A stretch of DNA of 64,000 nt from Podaxis mareebaensis (Eukaryota > Basidiomycota > Agaricomycetes > Agaricales > Agaricaceae). Position numbers and translations under genes: made by a program. The stretch spans positions 310,001 to 374,000 of the forward strand of contig JAEUWP010000366.1 in NCBI GenBank assembly GCA_018524725.1. Direction: 5' to 3'. Below, piece after piece: positions 24,660 to 34,968 of the stretch. The stretch's first letter is position 1. Each line of letters begins with the position of its first letter. Under the pieces are notes generated by a model. It was not told where the DNA came from, did not search any database, and saw only the letters and a list, made by a program, of their open reading frames with translations.

Positions 24660-26776
24660 CTACATCACGACAGGTCCAACGTACTCTTGTGGATGAGCAA
24701 TTCTTTTGGACAACGAACACCCAAGAAGGCAGACCACGAGCATAACGGCAACCCAGAAGTAACCACCCATAACTTGGTGTTGAACGGACCACGCGAAGAC
24801 CGAGCTGAGGATGTGCGCTTAAGTACGAGTTCTGCATACTCTTGAAGGTGTATAAAGCCTAACCTGACGAAAGCAGGTGCCACTGCTCTGGCGGCGCACA
24901 TGCCAAGTAGGACAAGACCGTTCGTCTTTGCGAGAGCTGTCGGACCTGGAGCATGATCCTTGCAAAGGATAAGACTAACACTAGATATTCGCTGTGAGAT
25001 CCGGCCTGTGCAAGTGGCTCGGGGTAACCTACGAATATGCGAGGCAACCAAATCTCGACAACGCCATGATGAGCACAATCTCTGTCCACACGAGTCCGAG
25101 TTTATGGGGTTCGGGAGTCGGCCCTCCGAAACGAATCGTAAGGTTCAAGATAGGCAACATTACAAACGTAAAGGGCCACAGGAACATGAAGAAGTTGTAC
25201 AATGTCGTATGTGAGAAGATTCGGAGAAGGCTTGGGAGAACAATAAGTTGAATCAGGATCGAAGATGTGCCCGCTATGGCAAGTGCATATCCGATTTGGG
25301 ATGCCTAGGAAAGCCCGGTTGATTGATGAGCTCGTTTGGTGGAGTCTGCCAAGAGATCCGGGAAACCCACATCGAAAGACAAACCGCCGGAGTCAATGGG
25401 GGTGAAACAGAATAGGACGAAGACCACATCAAATGCTGTGGCGACGAAACAGAGGGCACAGCCGGAGAGACACAAGGCACCGATGATAGGGATGGAAAAG
25501 AGGTCGCGCATTGACATTTCTCGGACTGTATAATTTGGCACCCGGGCAGCGAGTAGAGCGGTCTTTCTGTGGTGGCGGCGAGCATTGCGAGCAATAGTTT
25601 CCGGATGAGTGTACGGTTCCTGGTGTGTATGCGTACCCGTCGGAATGTTGGTAGGTGCAGTGGTACATGACGTGAATGGCTGAGTATTTAGTGACGTCGT
25701 TGGAGACTCTGCCCCAATTTTGTTACCACTCTCGCCAGGGTAGACGATATCGCGGGAAAGCGTCTTCAAGTAAGGTAACGTTACATAGTGAGCAATGGTG
25801 GGCATTGAAAATCAAGCACTCACTTCGCGCAGGAAGAGATAGGCAACTAGAGCCGTGATGAGAGCGAGAAAGCCCGAGAAAAAGCATGGCAAGAAGTAGG
25901 GGTAGTGTTTGAGGAAGCTGAAGGATCCAAATATGCGCGGATATTGTTCCGCTGGGTTGGCAAGCGACCCGCCAATCAGTGGCCTCATAAGAATCCCTAG
26001 TGAGCTGGGCTCCGGGTTCGTGAAGATCAAGTTAAATTTACCCAACGATACTTCCGAGTGGCCAAAATAGACCATAGATCGGAAAGGCGAGGGCTTGGTT
26101 GCTTTGGTCCGTGAGTTCACCCAGGACCGAGTGAAGCACGGCGGCAGTGCCCGAAAATGTACCCGCTAAATGTAGACCATAAGGGCGGAGATAGAATAAA
26201 GTTGACTGAGTACAGCGCACCCAAGCAGCGAGCGATCAGAAGGTGTGGTAGACTAGATGTAATCCCAAGGAGAATGGTGGATACCGAAAGGCCAGCGGTG
26301 CCTATGATAATGACTGGACGGCGTCCTACCATATCTAGGGCGCGGGTTAATAAAAGAAGGACAATATAATTTGACATTTACCGGATATCTGAGCCCATTG
26401 GTATATGAATAGTAGTTGGAAAAGTGCAAAGCTAGATTCCTGATGCGACCATGAGAAAAGGGAGAGGGGCTCCAGTCACTAACCAAACGTACTACAAGCC
26501 CGCTATAAAAGCCGATCTCTGACTTGTCAGAGACGAGGTTGAGCGAGGTGAGGAATTGATTAATGTATGGAAATATCTGGAGGAATATAAGCTTGTTGGG
26601 GATCATTGAGAACGGAAGATGCTCATCTGGGTGAAAGTCAAGGGATCCATAAGTCGAACAGCACACAGGATTGCGAGCTGGGCCTTGGGCAAGGGGGTGG
26701 GTTTTTGCGGTGCATGCTGCCGGGCTTCATATGCGGGCAAAAGAGAAGCAGTCTCGTCAATGTCTGCAGCGTTCAT
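24660..26776 (-). CDS. MFS transporter, ZIFL-like (copy 1)
   Basis: A 12-helix major facilitator of the DHA1/zinc-induced-facilitator-like type. From ATG 26776 it reads MNAADIDETASLLPAYEARQ, then PLPKAQLAILCAVRLMDPLT, FTQIFPYINQFL, and the loop 2-3 signature MVGRRPVIIIG. Later blocks are HSVLGELTDQSNQALAF, GPLIGGSLANPAEQYP and the long central loop. The C-terminal half ends HPQEYVGPVVM (stop 24660-24662). An in-frame upstream MM at 26815-26818 would add 14 residues and is an alternative start. Several introns interrupt the gene, so no single frame covers it. A paralogue (32509-34649) with the same motif order lies in opposite orientation. The substrate is unknown; relatives export small organic molecules or move metal-linked and polyamine-like compounds at the plasma or vacuolar membrane. 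Confidence 0.88.
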
Positions 26777-26940
26777 GAACGTCTCTGTTGAGAGGAATTT
26801 GACGGATGGTGACATCATATAAAGCATATCCGGGCCGAGATCAATTGTTTGGCAGAGGACAACAGGACCAAACAGAGCGGCAATTGCGGGCGCTGACTGA
26901 CTGCCCTCTCCCATCAAACTCTCCCCCAATCCACGACAAT
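26777..26940. promoter_or_regulatory. Divergent promoter, MFS copy 1 and orphan protein
   Basis: Only 164 bp separate the start codons of the minus-strand MFS transporter (26776) and the plus-strand orphan (26941). Promoter elements for both must overlap here or in the first exons. A CT/CA-rich tract precedes the plus-strand ATG (ctctcccccaatccacgacaat is in part pyrimidine-rich), as is common in fungal promoters. Confidence 0.5.
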
Positions 26941-27747
26941 ATGTCCTTCATTCACGAAAATCCCGTCCTCGTTGCCCCTCGCCCGGTCCGCATCGCCGCG
27001 GTAGCACCTCACCACTCTCTCTTCGCACGTCCAAACCCTGTTCGCCTTCTTTCCCCGCCGGCCGAGAGCATCGTCGACCGCTCCCCTGATATCGACGAAT
27101 CCAGGCTCTCCGCCGACAGCTCCCCCCGTGCATCCCCTCGGTGAGCCCCACTTCCACACTTCAAATCTCTTCTATATGCTCACCTGTTCATGGCAGATCT
27201 GGGCTTCCCTCTGAAGCTTTGGAGGAATTCCTATCCATTCTCCGCCCTTCCATGTCCATCTTTCCCCCTAATTCTCCCCGTCGCCGGGGCGGCAATACCC
27301 TCCCAACATGGCATTACGAACGCCCCACATTTAGCTTCAAATCTCGAGCTCGTATCGAGGCTGCTCCCATGAGGAACGACGTCGACGACTTGGACGCAGC
27401 TCGCTCTACCCAATCCAGTCGTAATGCCACCTCCCCAGCACCAGTGGCATCAACTCCTGAAAATGACGGAGCTCCCGACTCCGATGCATTTGCGGATGGA
27501 GAGGGAGCGCCTTTCCGTTGGTTTTCTTCAGGTGTTCTCTGTAAGCTCGCACGTACGCTTGACTCAGGGATCTTTACTGATCTTATTCACACTCAACTAT
27601 CCAGCATCTCCAATCTCGCGCATGCACACTCGTAACCCTTTCCTTCGCCATGTAGCCGCTCAATCTCCCACTCCCGTTATTCCTCTCTCCCCCGCTGCTA
27701 TACCCCTCCCAACTCCCACCCCCGATGAGCTGCTCGATCTCCACTAA
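26941..27747 (+). CDS. Hypothetical Pro/Ser/Arg-rich protein
   Basis: ATG 26941 opens MSFIHENPVLVAPRPVRIAA. Two phase-compatible introns (about 27140-27198, and GTAAGC...CCAG near 27541-27603) join three exons. The middle exon reads RSGLPSEALEEFLSILRPSM, then SIFPPNSPRRRGGNTLP and PTFSFKSRARIEAAP, and a Ser/Asp/Ala-rich stretch. The last exon reads RMHTRNPFLRHVAAQSPTPV and ends TPTPDELLDLH (stop 27745-27747). The protein looks largely disordered, with SP and PR-type motifs that could be phosphorylated, and has no membrane segment or signal peptide. I do not recognise a family. Coding status is supported by consistent splice phases and by composition across exons. Confidence 0.65.
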
Positions 27748-28151
27748 TCCTTGCATTACTCGTGCATTCGTTCAGCATCACAACATACATACCTCTATAC
27801 TCAGAGCATTTTACGTTCGACATCCCACGAATATCGCATTATATCTATAACGGATTTTTCATACGCCCCGCTCGGTCATATCACGTATTCCCTTGCCTGT
27901 ATTTTTCAGCCGCCGACCCTTTTCCTGTTTGTAGTATCTCGCCCTACTAAATAATCGTTTATTATATACCAGTTTCTTCACAGGTAGCTCAATCCCCTTT
28001 ACCTTCTTGTCTTGTTATGCTCCTTTCCGGTTGACCTTTGGCCCCTAATTTTATAAATAGTAGTCGGTTGACGAGTTTTGGTATGTAGTCACACTGGATG
28101 TACATCGTCAAAAACAATATTTCGCGTTGGTTATACTCAAGTTATCAGGTG
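27748..28151. other. Convergent 3' intergenic region
   Basis: About 400 bp between the orphan protein (plus) and the M24 peptidase (minus). It is AT-rich, with no supported gene. Confidence 0.5.
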
Positions 28152-29978
28152 TCAGGGCTTGTAAGGGGACTGACTAGGACCGCCGATCCCCGCCGTCAGA
28201 TACACTGCCCCTCCATCGCGATCGATGAAAAAACAGTCTTCCAGGCGTACCCCAACCTGTCAGCCGGTATTTTTAGATCATATTATCATAAGCAGATCAG
28301 AGGTCGAATAAGTCGCATACCTCTCCTTCAATGTAAACGCCGGGTTCGTTGGAAAAGGTATTTCCCGTTTGAATGACGTCCTCACTGCCTCCGTTAAGAT
28401 AAGGCTGTTCGTGTACTTCCAGTCCAATGCCTAGTTGCGGCGATGTTCTAGTCAGTTATTGAGTAAGAGAGCAAAAGCAACTACCGTGGCCCAAGCGGTG
28501 TGTGAAATATTTGTCAAGTCCTCCCCAGTAATGTAAAATCTTGCGAGCGGCTTCGTCAACATATCGCGCAGTGATATTGCTTCTTGCAGTACGAATCGCG
28601 GCCTGTTGGGCAAGGTGGACGGCATTCCATATTCTCCATTGCTCTGCACTGATTCGGTACGAGGGTAAAGCGACGGTCTGCGAGAATGAGTTGTTTATTT
28701 CTCTCCGCAAGGTGTTGAACACGCACTCGAGTGACATCGCTCCAATATCCGTGGAGACTCGCTGTGCAGTCGAAGAGTGCAAAGTCTGGAGGTTTGAGTG
28801 TCTTGTCTGTACCGCTTCCGTGGGGAAGAGCGGCGTTCTCTGATTCCATGTTCTTGTCAAGTGTTGAATTTGGGCAGCATGCAAAGATTAGAGTTACCTC
28901 CGAAGAGAGTAAGGCATCCACCAGCAGACAAACCGCCTTCAACAAAGGCAGCAGACATCATATTTCGTGCCTCGGATTCGTGTATTCCGGTGTACATTTG
29001 CTTGTGAACGTGGCGCATGGAGAGGAGGGTTGCCTAAGAAGCCCACGATTTATAAGGTTCGCGGTAGTGAGCAAAAGAACGGCGTACCTCGTTGACGCAT
29101 TTCAGAATCTCGATCTCTGCTCCAGACTTCCTCTCCCTCAGCTCGTTGATTTCCTTGGGCGCAGATGTAACGACTACATCAGAACCAGCGAGAGCGCGCT
29201 GGAAACCATCATAGTGGAAATGGCGTGCACTGTTGTCGATGTACACCTTCTTTCCTAGGTCCGTTGACGAACTTTGATTGGAAGCAAGGCCCAAGGCTTT
29301 GACAGTTACGGCGTATGGATCCTCTTCCTCTGCCCACTCAATGTATTTCGACACTGATGGGATTTTCAACAACTTAGCTCGAGTAGTCTCGAACTTCGGG
29401 GTAAGCAAGGAAACCTTTGCAGTGATTTCGTCCTTCTCACCCTTCTGAGGGGTGATAATAATCAGCAGCGGTCGCTCTGAGAGTTTCCAATCGGTAACGG
29501 AGAAGTTAGCCAGAAATTGAGTCTGGGCACCGGGCTCAGCTATGTATGCTTCGGCGTTGAAATCTTGCAAGATCTGTGCAAGACGCGTCTGGCGGGAGAT
29601 GTACTCGGTGTTGGATATTGGGGGGACAGTCGATACACATGGGTGCTTGGGAGCGGCGGCATTCAACAAGGGAACACTCTTGCCGTTGTCTGGGGATATT
29701 TTCAACACTTGTCTAATGAATGTTGGACCCCCGAGACCAAAATGGACTAGAGATACAGTGCATAAGATCAGAAGAAGCAGGTACTTCTGTATCATAGATA
29801 TCAGGGCAAGGATGATGATGATGATGAGGAGGAGGAGGAGGAGGAGGGCGAGACGCACTCTCAAACTGTTAGGAGAAACCCTGCTGGTGATCCTGGTCTC
29901 TTCGTGATTGCCAACGGTGTTCCTATGGCTGAGCGTTCGCGCCGTAGTGGGGGCACTTCCTGTATTCGGCTTTCCCAT
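28152..29978 (-). CDS. Membrane-anchored M24 peptidase, Xaa-Pro aminopeptidase-like
   Basis: From ATG 29978 (MGKPNTGSAPTTARTLSHRN), a short basic N-terminus is followed by a very hydrophobic stretch LALLLLLLLIIIIILALI and a second one, LLLLILCTVSLVHFG. The protein is therefore predicted to be a type II membrane protein with a lumenal or outer catalytic part. The creatinase-like N-domain (QTRLAQILQDFNAEAYIAEP) precedes the pita-bread domain. Metal ligands of the M24 family are visible: the two Asp in LFDCTASLHGYWSDVTR, His in HRLGHGIGLEVHEQP, Glu in NTFSNEPGVYIEGE and Glu in VGVRLEDCFF. The reaction is removal of N-terminal residues next to proline, or dipeptide hydrolysis, with two metal ions. 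The stop is at 28152-28154, after SPYKP. At least seven introns are present. Family membership is firm; the aminopeptidase versus prolidase assignment is not. Confidence 0.88.
29811..29846. repeat. Coding trinucleotide microsatellite (GAT)5(GAG)7
   Basis: On the plus strand there are five GAT triplets (29811-29825) followed by seven GAG triplets (29826-29846). On the coding (minus) strand this reads CTC x7 then ATC x5, giving Leu7-Ile5 in the transmembrane anchor of the M24 peptidase. Confidence 0.95.
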
Positions 29979-30189
29979 GGTAATAGTGGTGTGGAGGCGG
30001 GGATGGGTGAAGAAGAGATGGGCAGTGGTCAATGCTATTCCTGAGAATTGATGAGGCTTAAGTATACATAGAGGCTCATAAGAATGGCTCAACGAAGATA
30101 TGTTTTGTGAGGTGGGCGAGATAAAAATAGTTGCATCAGGCCCTGTAATCGCGTCTCTTTGTCAGCAAGGAGCTCGACTTGGATGCGCA
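29979..30189. promoter_or_regulatory. Divergent promoter, M24 peptidase and AlkB-like gene
   Basis: The start codons at 29978 (minus) and 30190 (plus) are 211 bp apart, so both genes must be driven from this interval. An in-frame upstream ATG for the plus gene at 30100 would shorten the shared region to about 120 bp. Confidence 0.5.
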
Positions 30190-31943
30190 ATGGACAACCA
30201 CCACGATGGCGACACAGAAACACTCATTGCACTCGTCTCTAGCCTACTCGACCATGTTATCGACCATGAAACAATTCTAGAAGCACTTGTTGTTGCAGAT
30301 GGTGATGTCCAGCGCGCTGCTGGACTTTTGAACGGCAATGAACGTGATAATGGCGTTCGAAAAGGGGAGGGACACAAGAAGAGAAAAAAACCAAACCTCG
30401 ACGGATGGCTCAAGAAGGCAAAAATATCTTCGACAGAACGGATAGACCTCACCCAAGAAGAAGAGACATCAAGTTCTACAATGGAACCGAAGTCAAAAGG
30501 ACATTCCCACCCTAAGCCCCCGTTGAAACCCCCAGTGGATCTCATGGCAGTCCTGCGCCCGCCACCCTCTCCAGATAAATCTAAACGCAAGCTTAAAACT
30601 CTGCCTCCACTCATGCTCACGAACCCTTCAATGGTTGCGGCGCACACTCCGTGCACACTCCACTTGTCCGTCCTTCCACCCGAGCTGGCCTGCCAGCTTT
30701 TTTACACGATGATAGACGCCTCCAAGCAATGGCAGCGTAACAAGTGGTGGCTGTTCGATAGAGTTGTAGAGAGTCCCCATCGTACATCCTTCTACGCAAG
30801 GTCAAAGGACGACGAAACGGGGGACGAAAGGGATGCTGCCGAATGGCAGGAAGCAGCACGGTATTGGTACGCGATTCTTTTTTTACCATACGTCCCAATC
30901 GTATGGTAACGACATTTCACTCTTCATGATTATTATCTAACGTGGCTTTAATGCAGGTATAATGGACGCATGACGGATCCCCCTAAGGTATTTCCGGCAG
31001 AGATGGAGCAAGCATGCAAGATCATTGAGAAGATCGTTAATGAAGAACTCAGGGAGCGGAAACGCTACCCACTCGAGTACGGCGGAAACCTGGAAGATGA
31101 CTCTGGATCCATTAATCCGGTATGGAGAGCGAATGTCGCAGCGTCGAATTGCTATGAAGGGGCAAAGGAGAGTGTTGGTTTTCATTCCGACCAACTTACT
31201 TATCTGGGCCCTTATCCGACCATCGCATCGTTAAGTCTAGGTATGATATCCCATTAATCTTTCATTCTGGAGAGATGTCTGATCTTTTTATTCTAGGCAC
31301 CACCAGGGTGTTCCGATTGCGCGAGGTCATACCGACCGATGAAGCTGAGTTTCGACAGGCTAGGACACTCAATATTCCCCTGCCCCATAATTCCGTGCGT
31401 CAACATCCTTCATATCGCTCATGGCTCTCGATCCTCATGCTTAGATGTGACGTTTCTTATGCACGTTGCCAACTGTGGCATCTCCACGTCTGGTGATTTC
31501 AGTTAATCATCATGCATGCTTCATGCCAAGAAAAATTCAAGCATGCCATTCCTCCGCAACCTACTATAGACATCTTCCGTCCCCCCATGGCCCCCATCAC
31601 TGACGTACGCCGTGAAGTGCCAGCGCCGTCCCAGTTGGAAACTTCTATTTCTGGGTTGCCGTCTGCATACTCGCCGTCGATCTGCAGAATCAATATCACC
31701 TTTCGATTCTATAGACCTGATTTCCGTCCGCAGAGCATACCCAAATGCTACTGTGGCGTTCCAACAATTTTGCGGCCAGATATGAAGAATAGGACAGATG
31801 GGGAAACGGATAGGTATTGGTGGACCTGTTATGCGGGCGCTCAGAATGAGGGTAAGGGGTGTAAGTTCTGGAAAGTAATGGACATGAGGAAGGAGGGTCG
31901 TGGGCCTTGTGTGGGAGACTTGAATGCCCCGATGCGCTCTTAA
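30190..31943 (+). CDS. AlkB-like 2OG-Fe(II) dioxygenase with CUE domain and GRF zinc finger
   Basis: Three parts are visible. First is an N-terminal CUE-like ubiquitin-binding helix bundle, LIALVSSLLDHVIDHETILE followed by GDVQRAAGLLNG. A basic linker PDKSKRKLKTLPP precedes the AlkB dioxygenase core. The core has the 2OG-Fe motifs ESVGFHSDQLTYLGPYPTIA (HxD), NSLIIMHASCQEKFKHAIP (second iron His) and SICRINITFRFYRPDFRP (Arg that binds 2-oxoglutarate). Last comes a GRF-type zinc finger, KCYCGVPTILRPD through YWWTCYAGAQNEGKGCKFWK, with the C-x-C ... C ... C pattern that binds single-stranded nucleic acid. The likely role is oxidative removal of methyl lesions from DNA or RNA in the nucleus. The start at 30190 (MDNHHDGDTETL) is preferred over an in-frame ATG at 30100. 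The stop is 31941-31943. Three or four short introns are present. Confidence 0.88.
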
Positions 31944-32508
31944 TTCTAGGGGGCGGGAACCTGCTCCAGTGATTGGGCTGTTTTAGGGCCCCTTGTTGTA
32001 CCAGCAGTAAGTTGTTCAAGCAGCTGCCATCGTCGTGGAACTGGTTTCTTCAACTCCTTTAGGCGCTTGAATTGTAGTTTCAGACTTATCAACACGAAAT
32101 CCTTGCAATTTCCTCCATCTGGAGAGAACCATTTATGACTGCAAAAGCGCCGAAAGGTTCTTCGTGGCGATTACGCAGGGTTACAACAGTCAGAAGACGT
32201 AACCAACAGTAGGCTGCTTTCCCGTTGTTAAACCTAACTACCTCAGCCTCGTGTCCCGTTTCTTGGGCTTCACGTATCGTTTCTTCCTTCTGCTCCATGC
32301 TGACGCAACTTCGGGTGGAAATTGACCTAAAATGAACCCTGGTATTCCCCAGCACGCTTTTAGCTTGTATCAAGGTCACCCATACAAGGCTGATGGAGAC
32401 CTTCCCTTAGGGTAAACCTGCAGCACCCGAAACGCATAAATACCTGGACACGACATCGGTATTTGGACCAACCTCTGTGCTTTTATCATCCTACTACTTA
32501 GCCGACCG
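31944..32508. other. Intergenic region upstream of MFS copy 2
   Basis: About 565 bp between the AlkB-like gene and the second MFS gene, both on the plus strand. A 96-codon minus-strand frame (32089-32379) has no recognisable feature. The promoter of MFS copy 2 must lie here. Confidence 0.5.
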
Positions 32509-34649
32509 ATGGACCGATCAGCCAGTACAGGCGCTTACATGCGGTCCAGCGGTTGTGGATCAATCCCAGATGATAGCGAGTCCATTGTGATTCCGGACAC
32601 AAATACCGAGACTCAAGCGCTCCTTGGGGGAGGACAGACACCGTTGCCAAAGGCTCAGCTCGCTGTCTTGTGCCTTCTCCGCATTCTAGACCCTCTCAAT
32701 TTTACACAGATCTTTCCTTACATCAATGAGTTGATTTGGGACCTGGGCGTTACGCGCGACCCAGCGTTGATTGGTTATTATAGCGGTTTAGTGGTATGCT
32801 CCTAGATTGATTTAGTTTTAGAATGGCCCTGATGATCCTCCACTAGGAGAGTGTATTTGCCTTTGCTCAGTTGATTGCCATGTACCCATGGGGATTTCTT
32901 TCCGGTAGGTCAGCGCCGATTCCTGTGACGTCTGTTAGGAACTGACTTGGCCCATCAGACACTGTTGGCCGACGCCCAGTAATCCTAGCGGGAACTGCCG
33001 GACTAGCACTGACAAGTTTGATATTTGGATTATCCCGGGATTTCAATAGTATCCTAATATCAAGAAGCCTTGGTGAGTTCAAGTTTTGATTCCAATCTCC
33101 TATCGCTTGCACTTGGCTATAACCAGTAAACGCCTTTGATGTCGGGATGGCATCCTGAAGCAGTTTAGTCGAGAAAAAGACGGCCCCGCTAATTCTATTG
33201 ACTTCTTCCGCTAGCTGGCCTCTTCTCGGGAAACGTCGCAGTTATTCCCTCCGTGTTGTGTGAAATCACCGATAGAAGTAATCAAGCCTTCGCGTATTCA
33301 TTATTTGGGATTTTCTGGCCGATTGGCACTATCATAGGGTGAGTAACCGCCCCAGATTTAAACCAACGGCATTCTGATGGACATCTTCTGCCATGCATCT
33401 TCCATTCCATCATTGGATCTTCCCAAATCCCTACGCCGCTGCTTGATTACGATTCTGACTTGACCGCTCGGATTTCTAGCCCCATGATAGGGGGTAGTCT
33501 GTCGAACCCGACGGACAAGTTCCCCATGTTCTTTAATCATTCTTTTTTCAAGAAGCATCCTTACTTCTTGCCATGTTGCGCCATCACAGTTTTCTGCACC
33601 CTCGGCTTCTTCTCGAGTTGTTTCTTCTTGAAAGAGGTGCTTCTAGTTCTGGCGCATGTTCATCTGGCAGGTGTTGACTTCATGTCGTTTTGGTAGACTT
33701 TGAGGAAGAGTCGAAGTGGAGCGGGCAGTGGAGAAGAGCTTCCGGCCACTACAAGATATGGGGCTACAAACCATCAAAAGGTCATGGTTCCAGGTTCCAT
33801 TTCCGAGGAGAGGTACAATATCAAACAACTCTTGGGTAGACCCATAATTCGAGCTATATGCACTTCTGCATGTGCGCTCAGTTTCGTATCGACTGCTTTC
33901 GACGTCATTTTCGTCCTCTTCTGTTATTCATCTGTCGAGCATGGTGGATTGGGCCTCTCGGTTCGTCCCGCTCTCTATATACTTTTGGTACTGAGAACTG
34001 AATGGTGGTCAGCCACAAGAGATTGGGTTCGCGTTGGCAGCTTCCGGTATGGCAGCGGCGCTGTTGTCTGTAGTGGTAATGCCAAAGATCCTCGCGCGGT
34101 ATAATCACGCTCGACTTTACCATTTTGGGATGAAGCTCTGGACTATACCATTTCTTCTTCTGCCCGTTTTGAATTTCGTCGCAAAAATGGGATTGGAACC
34201 TGGGATGGTGAAACCTGACAAACTGACAATGATCAAACTCTGGATCGGTGTCGCGGCCCTGTTGGCTTTCGTCAGGGTCGCCTGCATGGGATTCTTGTGA
34301 GTACCTCGTGTTGCGTCCAACCATAGAAAAGAGTTAAAGATCCTGTCAGAATCAACATGTTGTTGGTAAAAGCTTTCGTTCCAAGTCCCTCTGCCTTGGG
34401 TGTGACGTATGGTCTGGTGCAATTTTCCATTTGTCTATCCCGGTCGCTCAGCCCAGTATTTGCTAGGTATGTACTCGCATACCTTTTGTACGAGGCGATG
34501 TTGATGACGAGGGTTGTAGCTCCCTTTATGTGCTGTCGCACCAATACGCATTTCTAAATGGATATTCTTGGGTTCTGGTTTTGGTCGGTTTTTCGTGGCT
34601 TGGGTATTTGCTTTCAAAACGTGTAGTGTACTACGCTTGTACTGAATAG
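32509..34649 (+). CDS. MFS transporter, ZIFL-like (copy 2)
   Basis: Paralogue of the transporter at 24660-26776. From ATG 32509 it reads MDRSASTGAYMRSSGCGSIP, then PLPKAQLAVLCLLRILDPLN, FTQIFPYINELIWDLG, SDTVGRRPVILAGTAGLA (loop 2-3 signature), VLCEITDRSNQAFAYSLFG and PMIGGSLSNPTDKFPMFF. The second half has GRPIIRAICTSACALSFVST, SPQEIGFALAASGMAAALLS and a last exon ending SKRVVYYACTE (stop 34647-34649). Splice phases are consistent at the last junction (GCTAG to CTCCCTT). The long central cytoplasmic loop between helices 6 and 7 is Ser/Gly-rich and differs strongly from copy 1. The substrate is unknown. An N-terminal hydrophilic stretch of about 45 residues precedes helix 1. Confidence 0.9.
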
Positions 34650-34968
34650 TCAATGTTAATCCTGTCCCACACCTACAGACTGTGCATTGGCTACAACAAA
34701 ACTCGTACCTATTGTGAAAGGATCAATTTGACGGAGTTGAAGCTCGACTCCAGAAGGGATCAATTGATGCCAAGTGCGTCATTTTGTGATTGACGTCTCA
34801 CACAATGCGCGCGTGACCGAGCTTAACTTGTCGTGTGAGACGCGCATCCTGTCACCTCGCAGCATCCACACGGTATCGTCGAGGCCACCTTTCTTCTTCA
34901 TCACCTATATAAGCAGCGACTACCTCATTTTCGGGACATAGATTTGGCCTGGTGTATCGTCCGTCAAG
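34650..34968. other. Intergenic region upstream of M13 peptidase
   Basis: About 320 bp containing the 3' end of MFS copy 2 and the promoter of the M13 peptidase. A TATA-like CACCTATATAAGCAG occurs at about 34901-34915, roughly 60 bp before the ATG at 34969. Confidence 0.55.
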
